A model generated the notes under the pieces. It worked only from the letters and a program-made list of their open reading frames with translations. It was not told the DNA's origin and did no database searches. The position numbers and the translations under genes are program-made. From Sorghum bicolor (Eukaryota; Streptophyta; Magnoliopsida; Poales; Poaceae), in contig NC_012870.2 in assembly GCF_000003195.3 (NCBI RefSeq), positions 28,760,477 to 28,824,476 on the forward strand: a DNA stretch of 64,000 bases, in the 5' to 3' direction. This document shows, in pieces, positions 44,110 through 54,504 of the stretch; the first letter of the stretch is position 1; each line of letters starts with the position of its first letter.

Positions 44110-46350
44110 TCAGAAGGCGTTCCCTACGAGGGTCCGTGGAGCATCATGGTGGCCACAAGCCCCCGAGTGTAGGTCCTCGAGGAGTTTCCGGCCTTCTTCC
44201 ACGGTGATGCAACGCTGCAAGACCCCCGTCGGGCTTCGTCGATATAGCTCGTTGTCCTCGCCATAGATCACATACGACTTGGCCTGTCGAGCGATACGGC
44301 GGGCCTCGGATCGATCTTCTGGCAGCTCGCAGCAGATTAAGCAGTCGAGGAACGGCGTACGCCAGTCGAACGGTCGACCGAACCGCTGTTCTACCTCCAT
44401 CACCTCAGCTGCCATCAATAGTGCATTGACGGTGTCGGTTTGCTGGGCAGGAGCAGCATCGATGCCAGCCCCCGAGCCCAAGTCGACGGATGGCTCGTGA
44501 AGATCTCTTGAGAATGCGTCAGGTGGTACCGTGCCTCGGGTCGACGCGATCTTGGCGAGTTCGTCGGCTGCCTCGTTGTAGCGTCGGGCGACGTGAACGA
44601 GCTCGAGGCCATGGAATTTGTCCTCGAGTCGACGGACTTCCTTGCAGTATGCTTCCATTTTTGGGTCGTGGCAACTTGAGGTCTTCATCACTTGGTCAAT
44701 GACGAGTTGGGAGTCGCCTCGGACGTCAAGGCGTCAGACTCCTAGCTCGATGGCGATCTTGAGACCGTTGACGAGGGCCTCGTACTCTGCGACGTTGTTG
44801 GATGCAGCAAAGTGAATCCTGATGACGTATCTCATATGAACGCCCTAGGGCGAGATGAACAGCAGGCCGGCCCCGGCTCCCGTCTTCATGAGTGACCCGT
44901 CGAAATACATCGCCCATAGCTCCGACTGGACCTGAGTCGGGGGAAGCTGGGAGTCTGTCCACTCCGCGACAAAATCCACCAGGGCTTGCGATTTGATAGC
45001 CTTGCGAGGCGCATAAGTGAGAGTCTCACTCATTATCTCGACTGACCATTTGGCTATTCTTCCCGTGGCTTCCTTACTTTGGATTATCTCGCCCAGGGGG
45101 AAGGACGAGACCACCGTGATAGGGTGGCCGAGGAAGTAGTGCTGCAGCTTGCGTCGGGCGAGGATTACGGCATAGATCACCTTCTGGATTTGGGGGTAAC
45201 GTGCCTTGGTCTCCGAGAGCACCTCGCTGACGAAATAGACCGGTCTCTGGACTGGAAACGCATGCCCCTCTTCCTGCCTCTCGACAACCACAGCTGCACT
45301 GACGACCTGAGTCGTCGAGGCAACGTAAAGGAGCAGTGGTTCTGTAGGTTGAGGCGGGACCAGGACCGGTGCTGAAGTCAGTGTTTTCTTCAAGTTTTCG
45401 AGGGCTTCCTCGGCCTCGGGGGTCCAAGAGAAACGCTCGACCTTCTTCAGAAGTCGATATAATGGTAATGCCTTTTCTCCTAACCTCGAGATGAAACGGC
45501 TCAGCGCTGCTAGGCATCCCGTGACTCTCTGCACACCCTTGATGTCTCGAATCAGGCCCATTCTCATGATGGCCGAGACTTTCTCGGGGTTGGCCTCGAT
45601 GCCATGCTGGGAAACAATGTAGCCCAGGAGCATGCCTCGAGGCACGCCAAAAACGCATTTCTCGGGATTGAGCTTGATCTGGTTGGCGCGTAAGCAGCTG
45701 AAAGCGATCTCGAGATCCTCGATCAGGTCACCTTGCCGCTTTGATTTGACGACGATGTCGTCGACATAGGCCTTGACCGTCGACCCTATGTGTTTGCCAA
45801 ACACGTGGAGCATGCAACGTTGGTACGTAGCTCCCGCGTTTCGAAGCCCGAACGACATGGTTACACAACAATACATCCCAAAAGGTGTGATAAAAGACGT
45901 CGCGAGCTGGTCGGATTCTTTCATTTTTATTTGGTGGTAACCGGAATATGCATCAAGGAAAGAAAGGGTTTCACATCCCGTAGTAGAATCAACAATTTGA
46001 TCAATACGTGGTAAATGAAAAGGAACTTTCGGACAAGCTTTATTTAAACTCGTGTAATCGACACACACCCTCATTTTCCCATTCTTTTTCTTAACTAGTA
46101 CAGGGTTTGCTAACCAGTCGGGATGATGAACCTCCTTGATAAATCCGGCCGTCAAAAGCTTGTGGATCTCCTCGCCAATGATCTTGCGCTTCTCCTCGTC
46201 GAATTGGCGGAACCGTTGCTTCACTGGCTTGGAACCGGCTCGAATTTCCAAGGAGTGCTCGGCGACTTCCCTCGGTACGCCTGGCATGTCAGAGGGACTC
46301 CATGCAAACATGTTGGCGTTTGCACGAAGAAAGTCGACGAGCACAGCTTC
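44110..46350 (-). pseudogene. pol: TAT-E RT, RNase H and second RNase H (stops)
   Basis: RT: VCVDYTSLNKACP, FLDAYSGYHQI and the active site YVDDIVVKS (about 45755). RNase H connection region follows (LLLYVASTTQ). A second, archaeal-type RNase H unit (MYFDGSLMKTGAGAG near 44895, then SNNVAEYEALVNGL) is the hallmark of Tat-lineage elements. A TAG near 44848 (where relatives have Gln) and a TGA near 44735 (relatives: CGA) interrupt it. The integrase HH-CC finger begins near 44190. The frame is the same as gag, separated by one TAG (46351-46353). Confidence 0.87.
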
Positions 46351-49245
46351 CTATTTGGGGTCGAGGTCGGCACTGATTGTCAGCACCTTGCCATCAGAGT
46401 TATTAGGGTCGAGCGGGATCTTCTTGGTTCCCTCTGCTGGCTCGAAGCTGCCCGCGTGGCGCTTGGGCTCTGGAGCCTCAGCGGCCAGGGCCTCGAGCTT
46501 CGCGACGAGCTCGGTGGAGTTCTCGACCGCCTCCCAATACTCGACGCACTCGACGTCACACTCGTAAGCGTGCTCGAAGGAGGAGCTGACGGTGATGACT
46601 CCTTTGGGACCGGGCATCTTCAGCTTCAAGTAGGTGTAGTTGGGTATAGCCATGAACTTGGCGTAGCCCGGGCACCCGATGATGGCGTGGTACGTGCCCC
46701 GGAACCCGACTACCTCAAAGGTGAGGGTCTCCTTCCTGAAGTTGGCCGCCGTGCCAAAGCAGACCGGTAAGTCGATTCGACCCACTGGCAGCGCCTTTTT
46801 CCCTGGCACGACGCCATGGAAACCGCGGGCGCTTGGTTGGAGCCGCCCCCTGTCGATACCTAGGAGGTTGAGGGTCTCGAGGTAGATGATATTGAGGCTG
46901 CTGCCGCAATCCATCAACACCTTTGAGAGCCGGGTGTTGACGATGATGGGGTCGACGACGAGTGGGTAGACGCCCGGGGCAACCACCTTGTCGGGGTGGT
47001 CCTCTCGATCGAAGGTGATGGGCGTGCTCGACCAGCTGAGGTACTGGGGTACCGCCATTCTCGCTGCGAAGAACTCCCGGCGTTCCCTCTTATGCTGCCT
47101 TGCAGTCAACTGTGTCGAGGGCCCACCATAGATCATGTAGCAGTCGTGGACGGCGGGGAAACCATCGTCGTCCTTGTTGCCTTCCTTGTCGCCGCCCTTC
47201 TCCTTCTTTGGGTCCTCACGCGCGTCTTTTTTGAATCCCAGACCGTCGAAATGCTTTTTCAGCATGCGACAGTCTTTGAGCTTGTGATTGGCTCCTCCGT
47301 TATGGTAAGGGCATGGCTCCTCTAGAATCTTATCGAAGATGCCTCCATCTGGGGGACCTCGAGGTCTCTTGCGTTCCATGGGGGCGACGAGATTGTCATC
47401 GAAGTCTTCTCGCGGGAACTGCCGCGCTTTCTGCTTCTTCTTGTTCTTCTTGGGCCCTCGACTAGGGGTCCCATCTTCATCGGTAGGCTGCTTGCCTTTC
47501 CTTCCTTCACAGCTAAAGACGGCACCGACCGCTTCCTCCCCTGCTGCGTAATTTGCCACTACGTCCATCAGCTCATCGACGGTCTGAGGGCGATTCCGGC
47601 CCAGCTCCCACACCAAGTCTCGACTGGTGGTACCAGAGACAAAGGCCAGGATGACATCATGGTCGGGTATATGTGGCAGCTCGGTGCGCTGCTTCGAGAA
47701 GCGTCGAGCATACTCTCGAAGAGTTTCTCCTGACTTCTGCTTGCACTTGCTGAGGTCCCACGAGTTCCCGGGCCGTATGTAGGTCCCTTTGAAATTACCC
47801 TCGAAGACTCTAACCAAATCGACCCAGTCGTGGATCTGATTAGCTGGAAATTCCTCGAGCCACCGACGGGCGGTATCAGAGAGGAAAAGTGGTAGCTGTC
47901 TGATGATGGCTCGATCGTCTCCTCGAGCACCTCCCAGCTGACAAGCTAACCTGTAGTCTGCCAGCCACAGTTCTGGTTTGGTTTCACCATTGTATTTTGC
48001 GATGCTGGTTGGGGGTCGGAACGGATTGGGCAGTGGTGTGCTGCGGATTGCCCTGCTGAACACCCGTGGGCCTAGTGGCTTGGGGGCCATTCGGTCCTCG
48101 TCGCTGTCGTATTTCCCGCCACGATGTGCGCTGTAACCGCGCTCTTCCGCGTCCCCATGCTGGCGGCGTCGATTCTCTTCGATGTCATGCCACGCGTCGT
48201 GTCGACGCTGATTGTCGACGGGGAGAACGAGCGTGGTCTTTCTTCCTTGAGGGGGTGGTAGTTGATGGACTGATACCTCTTTTTCGTTTTGGGGTGGCTC
48301 ATCGCGCTTTTCAGTGGCAGCTCCTCGTCGTCGAGAATTTGAGCTTTCGCCATGTTGAACTGCCGCCACCTGGAGCAGAGTCTGCACCTCGTCTCGAATA
48401 CGTCGAGCTTGGGAATTTGATGGCTCTGGCATGTTGCGCAGCAGCATTGTTGCCGCCACTACATTCTGGCCTACTCGAGGGAAACGGCTGACAGGCTGCT
48501 CTGGCTCTGCGTCTCCGACGATTTGACGGTGTATCTCTCGAGCGCGTCTGCGGACACTTCCGCCAGGTGGGTAGGGCAAATCTTGCTCGAGGATTTGCTC
48601 GAGCAGGACGAGGCGCTCACGATACTCGTCAAGCTTGGTCTTGAGCTCTCGTAACTGAGCGAGTTGCACAGCCCTGTCTTCCTGTGGAAGCGGGTCGACC
48701 CGTCCGTCGTTCCCGGGCGTCCTGGGATCTTCTCCTGCCGCAGGGGCTCGACCGCCGGTAGCCGCATCTTGCGTCTCGTCGGTAGTTTCTACCGCCCCGT
48801 CGATGTGATAACATTCCCTTGTAGGGTCGTAGCTATCGGTCTCGGAGTCGGAGTCTGGCTCGGCGGCGTAGTAACATCCACGTCCTTCCTCCAGCAACCG
48901 CTGCCTGAGCGAGGTGATCGTGTATCGTCCAGGGCCTAGGCGGCGGAGGCCTCGTACCCGGGAGAAGTCCGGCAGCTCGGACGTCGGCGGCCGTGCTTCA
49001 GAGTCATGTGGGAGGACCATTGATCTTTCCACGTACGTCCGGGCGTTTGGGCATATCGCTCTGGCGAGCGACGTCACGGCGTTGTCCAACCCGAATGGCA
49101 ATGCCCTTCTTGGGGTGAACAGCCCATGTGGAAGCAACCTAGCGGTGGGGGAGAGCGCTGGGGGCGCGTCACCTCTTGTCGTCGTATGATGTTGTGCCGG
49201 CATGCCCACGGTTCTGGTACGCGGCACGGCCGGCTCCTGTGCCAC
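46351..49245 (-). pseudogene. gag: TAT-E gag-protease
   Basis: An open frame of 964 codons. The frame start at 49245 is GTG; the nearest in-frame ATG is about 49203, and an ATG at about 49274 is out of frame, so the original start may have been lost. The Gag core is at about 48000-47500 (WLADYRLACQLGG, LPLFLSDTARRWLEEFP, FEGNFKGTYIRPG). A Cys/His motif CPYHNGGANHKLKDC follows (about 47300). Protease near 46930-46640 has LMDCGSSLNIIY, a DCG in place of DTG or DSG. It ends at TAG 46351-46353; RT continues in the same frame, so this TAG is probably a mutated Gln codon of an original single gag-pol frame. Confidence 0.85.
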
Positions 49246-49540
49246 CTCTTGCCTAGTACGAACTGCCAGTCATGACGAGGCAGAGGGGTGACGATGGTGC
49301 TACCCACGCCTCTTCTTGGGCGGGGAGGCATGGTGTCGAGGGCGTCTCGGGGCCCTCATTCGCACTGGCGCAACGCGGGCTCCTTCCGGTCCTTTGATCG
49401 AGAGCAAGATCATGTCATAGCCGGAGCCAGTCGACATGAACTCAAGGCTCCCAAACCAAATCACGGTGGAGCGCAGAATCGGCGAAGCAGGAGTAGCCAT
49501 CTGGAAAGGAGTGGGAAATCGATGAAAAAACACGCAGGAC

Positions 49541-49559
49541 CCCTACCTGGCGCGCCAAC
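49541..49559 (-). other. TAT-E primer-binding site
   Basis: Minus strand GTTGGCGCGCCAGGTAGGG directly after the 5' LTR. I do not assign the tRNA. Leader sequence to gag (49246-49540) has no other feature I can name. Confidence 0.75.
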
Positions 49560-50150
49560 TGTCGGTGTTTTCCCCACCGGGGGTCACACCAATGAGTGAA
49601 TTTGTATGCGTGCTCCCTTTCCCAGATGGTGATGTAAGAAGACACAAAGATTTTATCCTGGTTCGGGCAAGAGAAGGCCCTACGTCCAGCGGGGGGGAGT
49701 TTGTATTATCTTGCACCTAAGTGCTTGTACAGGGGCGAATACAAGTGTGGTATGGAATGAGACGGAGTATGGGAGTTCTACTACGTAGGAGTGTAGTGTC
49801 GCCCTCGTCCCTGTCTATTCTCGGGTCTCCCCTTTTATTGCTCCAAGGAGAGGCCTAGGGTACATGTATAGGTGTCAGAGTAGGGGCCGATAGAGGCATG
49901 GCGCGCTGACCTACTCGAGGCCTCCGTACTGGCGTAGTCTCGACCCATCCCGTCTTGGTAGCTTGATGATGATTACGCGTGCCCCCGTATCCGGCTCTGC
50001 ACGCCGTCTTGGGTTGGTTCTCCGGTCGCACGCCTGTACGGTATAGCGGCAGATTCGGCGGAGTGGCTGCGGTGTTGTCAGTCGACGCCCAACTCTTCCC
50101 CAGGAAGGAAACATGTCTGGTCGAGGGTCAGACGCCGTGCAGTGTCTTGT
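49560..50150 (-). repeat. TAT-E 5' LTR, piece next to gag
   Basis: Homologous to 9951-10436 plus 27536-27645. The TATA box of the left copy (CTATAAAAGG) reads CAATAAAAGG here (about 49831-49840). Interrupted by TAT-F after CTTGT (50146-50150). Confidence 0.92.
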
Positions 50151-50810
50151 TGTTGACACCGTTTTTGGGCACGTGTCTAGGATGGCAGGATAAGGTGGCA
50201 GTACGATGTTTACAAAGCGGGTTGCCGATGAGGGAGAAGTTGAATGTGACAGGCAGTAATATGGTGCCGATGGCTAGATAAGAAAGTCTGCCGATGACTA
50301 TGGCAAAGGATCTGCCGATGATGCAAAGGAGGAGTCTGGAAGCTGCCGGTCGTTATGTGGAAGAGTTGTCACGAGGGATAGTTTTGTTATTTCCTTAATT
50401 ATTTGCATCGTTTTGTATACGGATTCTGTGTAATTTGGAATTCGAATTCTAATCGTGTCTGGTTGTAGCTCTTTGAGCAGGGTAAAAATATAGACCCTAG
50501 GGCCTTGTAATAATGAATCAATCAATCAAACACACGTTTTTACTCATATTCCAGCATCTACTTTTCGACGACTTCGTCATATTTTTTCCTTTTATTACGA
50601 GTTCTTAGGAATTCGTCGGCTTAAGCTCGGCGTGTTCTCGAGTTCCGCGTGAGTACCTCTTAGCCGTGACATCCGGGCGCATCGCTGTTGTCAGGACTAA
50701 AGTATTCGAGTTATCACCTTTGCCGATAGTAAGGTCAAATCGGCTAGCACGCCTTAACATTTGAATAGGGTATTAGCCCTTTGTGTTTGCAGATCAGTTT
50801 TGCATCAACA
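50151..50810 (+). repeat. TAT-F 5' LTR
   Basis: TGTTGACACCGTTTTTGGG to TTTGCATCAACA. Six ATCGGC/GCCGAT motifs. The TATA region reads TAAAAATA (50483-50490) versus TATAAATA in the 3' LTR. Confidence 0.95.
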
Positions 50811-50817
50811 CATCTTT

Positions 50818-50833
50818 TGGCACGCTCGGTGGG
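50818..50833 (+). other. TAT-F primer-binding site
   Basis: TGGCACGCTCGGTGGG, seven bases after the LTR. tRNA not assigned. Confidence 0.65.
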
Positions 50834-50856
50834 ACAGATTCAAGATCAAGATCAAC

Positions 50857-53800
50857 ATGTCGATCTCTAACCTCGATCAAGAGAACGTCATCCCCGTGAC
50901 GGAGGCCAACCTCAAGGATGAGCAGAAGCAAGCTATTGCCCAAGCCATGGAAGAATTCAAGCAGCAATGCCTGAGGTCTTTCAGCATAAATAGGAGCGGC
51001 GAAGTGGTCCAGAAAGATGCACTGTCGGCACCACGGCAGGTTACCTTTGACGCCAATCCTGGCAAGCTTCAAGATATGGTTGACAATGCCATCAATCGAG
51101 CGTTGATTAACCAAGCTGGTGTACTGTCTAATACGGTTTTCAATGCCGTGGCAAGAACTTTCAAGGAAGGACAAATCCCACCAGATTATGTGGGCCCCTC
51201 CCATCATCAGCCAACGGCACCAGAGGTCACGGCTCCATCGGCTGCCTTGACGAATGCAAGTGCACAATCTGCCGTCCCTCCAAGTACATCGGGGACTACT
51301 GGTGCACTATCTATGCCGATGGCAACCAACCCACAAATTTCAGTTGGGCAGCATAAACTGACAACAGATATGTTGGCATCGGCAATGTCAGGGTTGACTC
51401 TTCCTCCCAACAGGTGGGGTTACGGTATGCCTCCAGAGTTGACGCCGGGAACATCACAAATGACTGACATGAGGGGCAAAACTCCTATGACATCAGCACC
51501 TCCCAATGCGCCGGTGAACCAGAGTCCTCGGTATACCACAACTACTACTGCAAGGCCTCACACTGGAAATCCTCAAGATTCAATGTTCCAGATGCCCAAC
51601 GCATCGGCAGAGTCAATGCTGATGCAGCAGAGGCCTATGGCCCAGTCAGGGTATGTCAATTCAACGACGGTACCCAATTACCAATCATCGGCAGCACCTA
51701 TGCCGATGAACGCTAATAATGGATGGCTTGGACAGCAAGCCTTTCCACAATCGCCCCAGCAGAGTTACCAGACTACAGGGTTCCAGCAAGGGCAGGTCTA
51801 TCCCGGGTTCCAAGGTCAGGGGATTCCCAACCAGCCAATGAATTTTGGACAGCAACTCGGAGGACAGCCAATCGGTGGACAGCAGTTTGGTGGTCTGCAG
51901 ATTGGAGGACAGGTGATCAATACAATGTTCCGTGCAGATCACGTCCCGAACAGACACGTGGAGGTTCGCCACCAAGTGCCAGATCCGCAGCCGCCTCATC
52001 GGCAAGATGCCGATGCATATTGGGCCGATAAGATTGCTGAAGTAATGAGGGAACAATTTGGGATAAAACCCAAAGTCAACACTTATTCTTATCGGACACC
52101 GTATCCTCCCGCGTATGATTTGATCCCGCTTCCACATCGGTACAAGGTACCGGATTTTACAAAGTTTTCCGGACAGGACGACACGTCAAACATGGAGCAT
52201 GTCAACAGGTTCATTATTCAATGTGGAAAGGCTGGTAACAGGGACGAATTGAGGGTTCGTCTATTTTCGTCATCATTGTCTGGATCGGCCTTTACTTGGT
52301 TCATATCATTACCTCCCAACTCAGTAATTACTTGGGCCGATCTAGAGAAGCAATTCCACAAATACTTCTTCTCGGGGGTTCATGAGAAGAAGATCACCGA
52401 CTTGGTCAAGTTGAGGCAACGTAATGATGAGTCGGTTGAGGGATTTGTGCAGAGGATACGAGAGGTCAAGAATAAATGCTATAGCCTGGTTCTGGATGAT
52501 CGGCAGCTAGCCGATTTGGCTTTCCAGGGTTTGTTGCCACATATCAGGGATAAGTATGCCTCTCAGGAGTTCGAAAGTTTAAGTCATTTGGTGCAGAGGA
52601 TTTTTGATCAAGACATCAAGCCTTTCGAGCCTAAGAGAGCATGGAATAAGAAAGTGTCATTTGTTGATGAAGCAACAAGCTCAGATTCTGATGAAGAACC
52701 AGTAATCGGTTTGGCAGAGTGGGTAAAAAACAAGAAGCCGATGTCTTGTCCTTTTAGGCAGAAGGAACCAGAGAAGTTTGCTTTTGACACCGCTAAGGCT
52801 GATAGGATATTTGACTTTCTACTTCAGGAAGGTCAGATCAAACTGTCACCTAACCATGTGATCCCATCGGCAGAAGAGTTGAAGAGGATGAGATATTGCA
52901 AGTGGCATAATGCAACTTCCCATGACACCAACGAGTGCAAAGTATTCAGACAGCAGCTGCAATCGGCTATAGAGTCAGGGAGAATCAAGTTTGACGGTTC
53001 CAAAGCCCAGAAGCCGATGAAGATAGACCAACATCCTTTCCCGACAAACATGTTGGATGCTAAGGGGAAGGCTAAGGTCTTAACATCGGAGACAGCTGAG
53101 AAGAGTGCATCGGTAGATCCTCAGCATCAAGTTACTACTGCCGATGCAAGAAGTAAGGGCTTGGTCCAGGAAGGAACTAGCTCAGGAAGGCTTCCTCGAT
53201 CTGGTATCGTCATAACTCATAGAAGGCCTCGAGAAAAATGGCAACAACGGGAAGATCGGTATCGGCGCCAGCAGGAAGATTATCGACGGGAAGAAGAAAG
53301 ACGCCGACAGGAGTGGAACCGGCACAGGGATCATTGGAATTGTCCATTCTTCATCCATTGTTGGGAGGAAAATATCAAGCTTCCTACTGTCAGAGACTGC
53401 CCTGAGTGCAACGGTTATGATCGGTACGATAGGATCGATCGGCATTATCATAATGATGAACGGCGATTTAATGGGCCGATCAGAGGAAGGGTGTCAGTTC
53501 ATGACCGGCTGGGGGGCAGATGTAGTGGGCACGACAGACTTAGTGACCGTGTCCAGTATTTTCCCAGGAACCAAGAAGAGCTCGAGGGAATGGCTGATGC
53601 GCGGGTTCCCGATGAATTCATATTTTGCAGGGATGCTAACACGCATCGTATGGAGTCAAGGGAGAACCGACGCCCGACAGCAAGGCAAAGGCCACTTCCT
53701 CCATGGTGCCCTGGAGGGTTAACCAAGACACAGAAAAGGAGATTGCAACGTGAAAGGCAAGAAGAGCTAAACAAGGGAGAGAACTCTGGAAGTCGGCAGC

Positions 53801-54504
53801 CGTCAGACACTAAGAGGGAAGGTCCATCGGCAGGCGTCAACATGGTCTTCATGTTGCCGATGGAGTTTCTTGCACCAGCCAGTGATGACGAGTTGGAATT
53901 TTCTGATCAGATAGCTCAGTTGGCTCTGGATCCGATGACGGCTATCTTTGAGAAACCTGCCGATGACGAGAGGCAGCATCTTAAAGCTCTGTTCCTCAAA
54001 GGAAGGGTTGATGGGCAGCCAATGACCAAGATCCTAGTTGATGGTGGAGCTGCTATTAATATTATGCCGTATGCAGTATATCGGAAGCTTGGGAAAGGGG
54101 ATCAAGATTTGACCAAGACCAATATGATGCTCAAAGACTTTGAAGGAAACGTGTCTCTAGTCAAGGGGGCGATATGTGCAGAGTTGACCATCGGCAGCAA
54201 AACCTTGCCGACAACTTTTTTCGTGATCAGCGGAAAAGGTGCTTACAACTTGTTATTGGGAAGAGATTGGATTCATGCCAATTGTTGTATCCCATCTACA
54301 ATGCATCAGTGCTTGGTTCAGTGGGTAGGTGACAAGATCGAGATTGTCCCAGGAGATTCTTCTTATGTTATCGCATCGGCAGAAGCGGATACTTACGAAA
54401 GGACCAGGTGCATTTCAGGAGAAGTTTGGGAGAAAGATTTTCTCAAAGTTGCCGATTATGAGATTCCACCGATCCAAGCAGTCGGTTCTGACGATGGTTT
54501 TTAA
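50857..54504 (+). CDS. gag: TAT-F gag-protease
   Basis: 1215 codons from ATG 50857 (MSISNLDQEN). Residues 1 to about 410 are low-complexity, rich in Pro, Gln, Gly and Met. The capsid-type Gag domain follows (PDFTKFSGQDD, GSAFTWFISLPPNSV, FVQRIREVKN; about 430-580). YCKWHNATSHDTNEC (about 710) is a C..H..H..C metal-binding candidate, then a very basic Arg/Asp/Glu stretch (about 785-825) and a Cys-rich CPFF...CPEC segment. The protease near 1060-1180 has ILVDGGAAINIM, with DGG in place of DTG, and LLLGRDWI. The stop TAA overlaps the pol ATG. No internal stops. Confidence 0.9.
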   Translation: MSISNLDQENVIPVTEANLKDEQKQAIAQAMEEFKQQCLRSFSINRSGEVVQKDALSAPRQVTFDANPGKLQDMVDNAINRALINQAGVLSNTVFNAVARTFKEGQIPPDYVGPSHHQPTAPEVTAPSAALTNASAQSAVPPSTSGTTGALSMPMATNPQISVGQHKLTTDMLASAMSGLTLPPNRWGYGMPPELTPGTSQMTDMRGKTPMTSAPPNAPVNQSPRYTTTTTARPHTGNPQDSMFQMPNASAESMLMQQRPMAQSGYVNSTTVPNYQSSAAPMPMNANNGWLGQQAFPQSPQQSYQTTGFQQGQVYPGFQGQGIPNQPMNFGQQLGGQPIGGQQFGGLQIGGQVINTMFRADHVPNRHVEVRHQVPDPQPPHRQDADAYWADKIAEVMREQFGIKPKVNTYSYRTPYPPAYDLIPLPHRYKVPDFTKFSGQDDTSNMEHVNRFIIQCGKAGNRDELRVRLFSSSLSGSAFTWFISLPPNSVITWADLEKQFHKYFFSGVHEKKITDLVKLRQRNDESVEGFVQRIREVKNKCYSLVLDDRQLADLAFQGLLPHIRDKYASQEFESLSHLVQRIFDQDIKPFEPKRAWNKKVSFVDEATSSDSDEEPVIGLAEWVKNKKPMSCPFRQKEPEKFAFDTAKADRIFDFLLQEGQIKLSPNHVIPSAEELKRMRYCKWHNATSHDTNECKVFRQQLQSAIESGRIKFDGSKAQKPMKIDQHPFPTNMLDAKGKAKVLTSETAEKSASVDPQHQVTTADARSKGLVQEGTSSGRLPRSGIVITHRRPREKWQQREDRYRRQQEDYRREEERRRQEWNRHRDHWNCPFFIHCWEENIKLPTVRDCPECNGYDRYDRIDRHYHNDERRFNGPIRGRVSVHDRLGGRCSGHDRLSDRVQYFPRNQEELEGMADARVPDEFIFCRDANTHRMESRENRRPTARQRPLPPWCPGGLTKTQKRRLQRERQEELNKGENSGSRQPSDTKREGPSAGVNMVFMLPMEFLAPASDDELEFSDQIAQLALDPMTAIFEKPADDERQHLKALFLKGRVDGQPMTKILVDGGAAINIMPYAVYRKLGKGDQDLTKTNMMLKDFEGNVSLVKGAICAELTIGSKTLPTTFFVISGKGAYNLLLGRDWIHANCCIPSTMHQCLVQWVGDKIEIVPGDSSYVIASAEADTYERTRCISGEVWEKDFLKVADYEIPPIQAVGSDDGF

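Noticed and set aside
48072..49331. Frames on the plus strand opposite TAT-E gag.
   Set aside because: GC-rich shadow frames without domains; the gag frame is much longer and has clear motifs.
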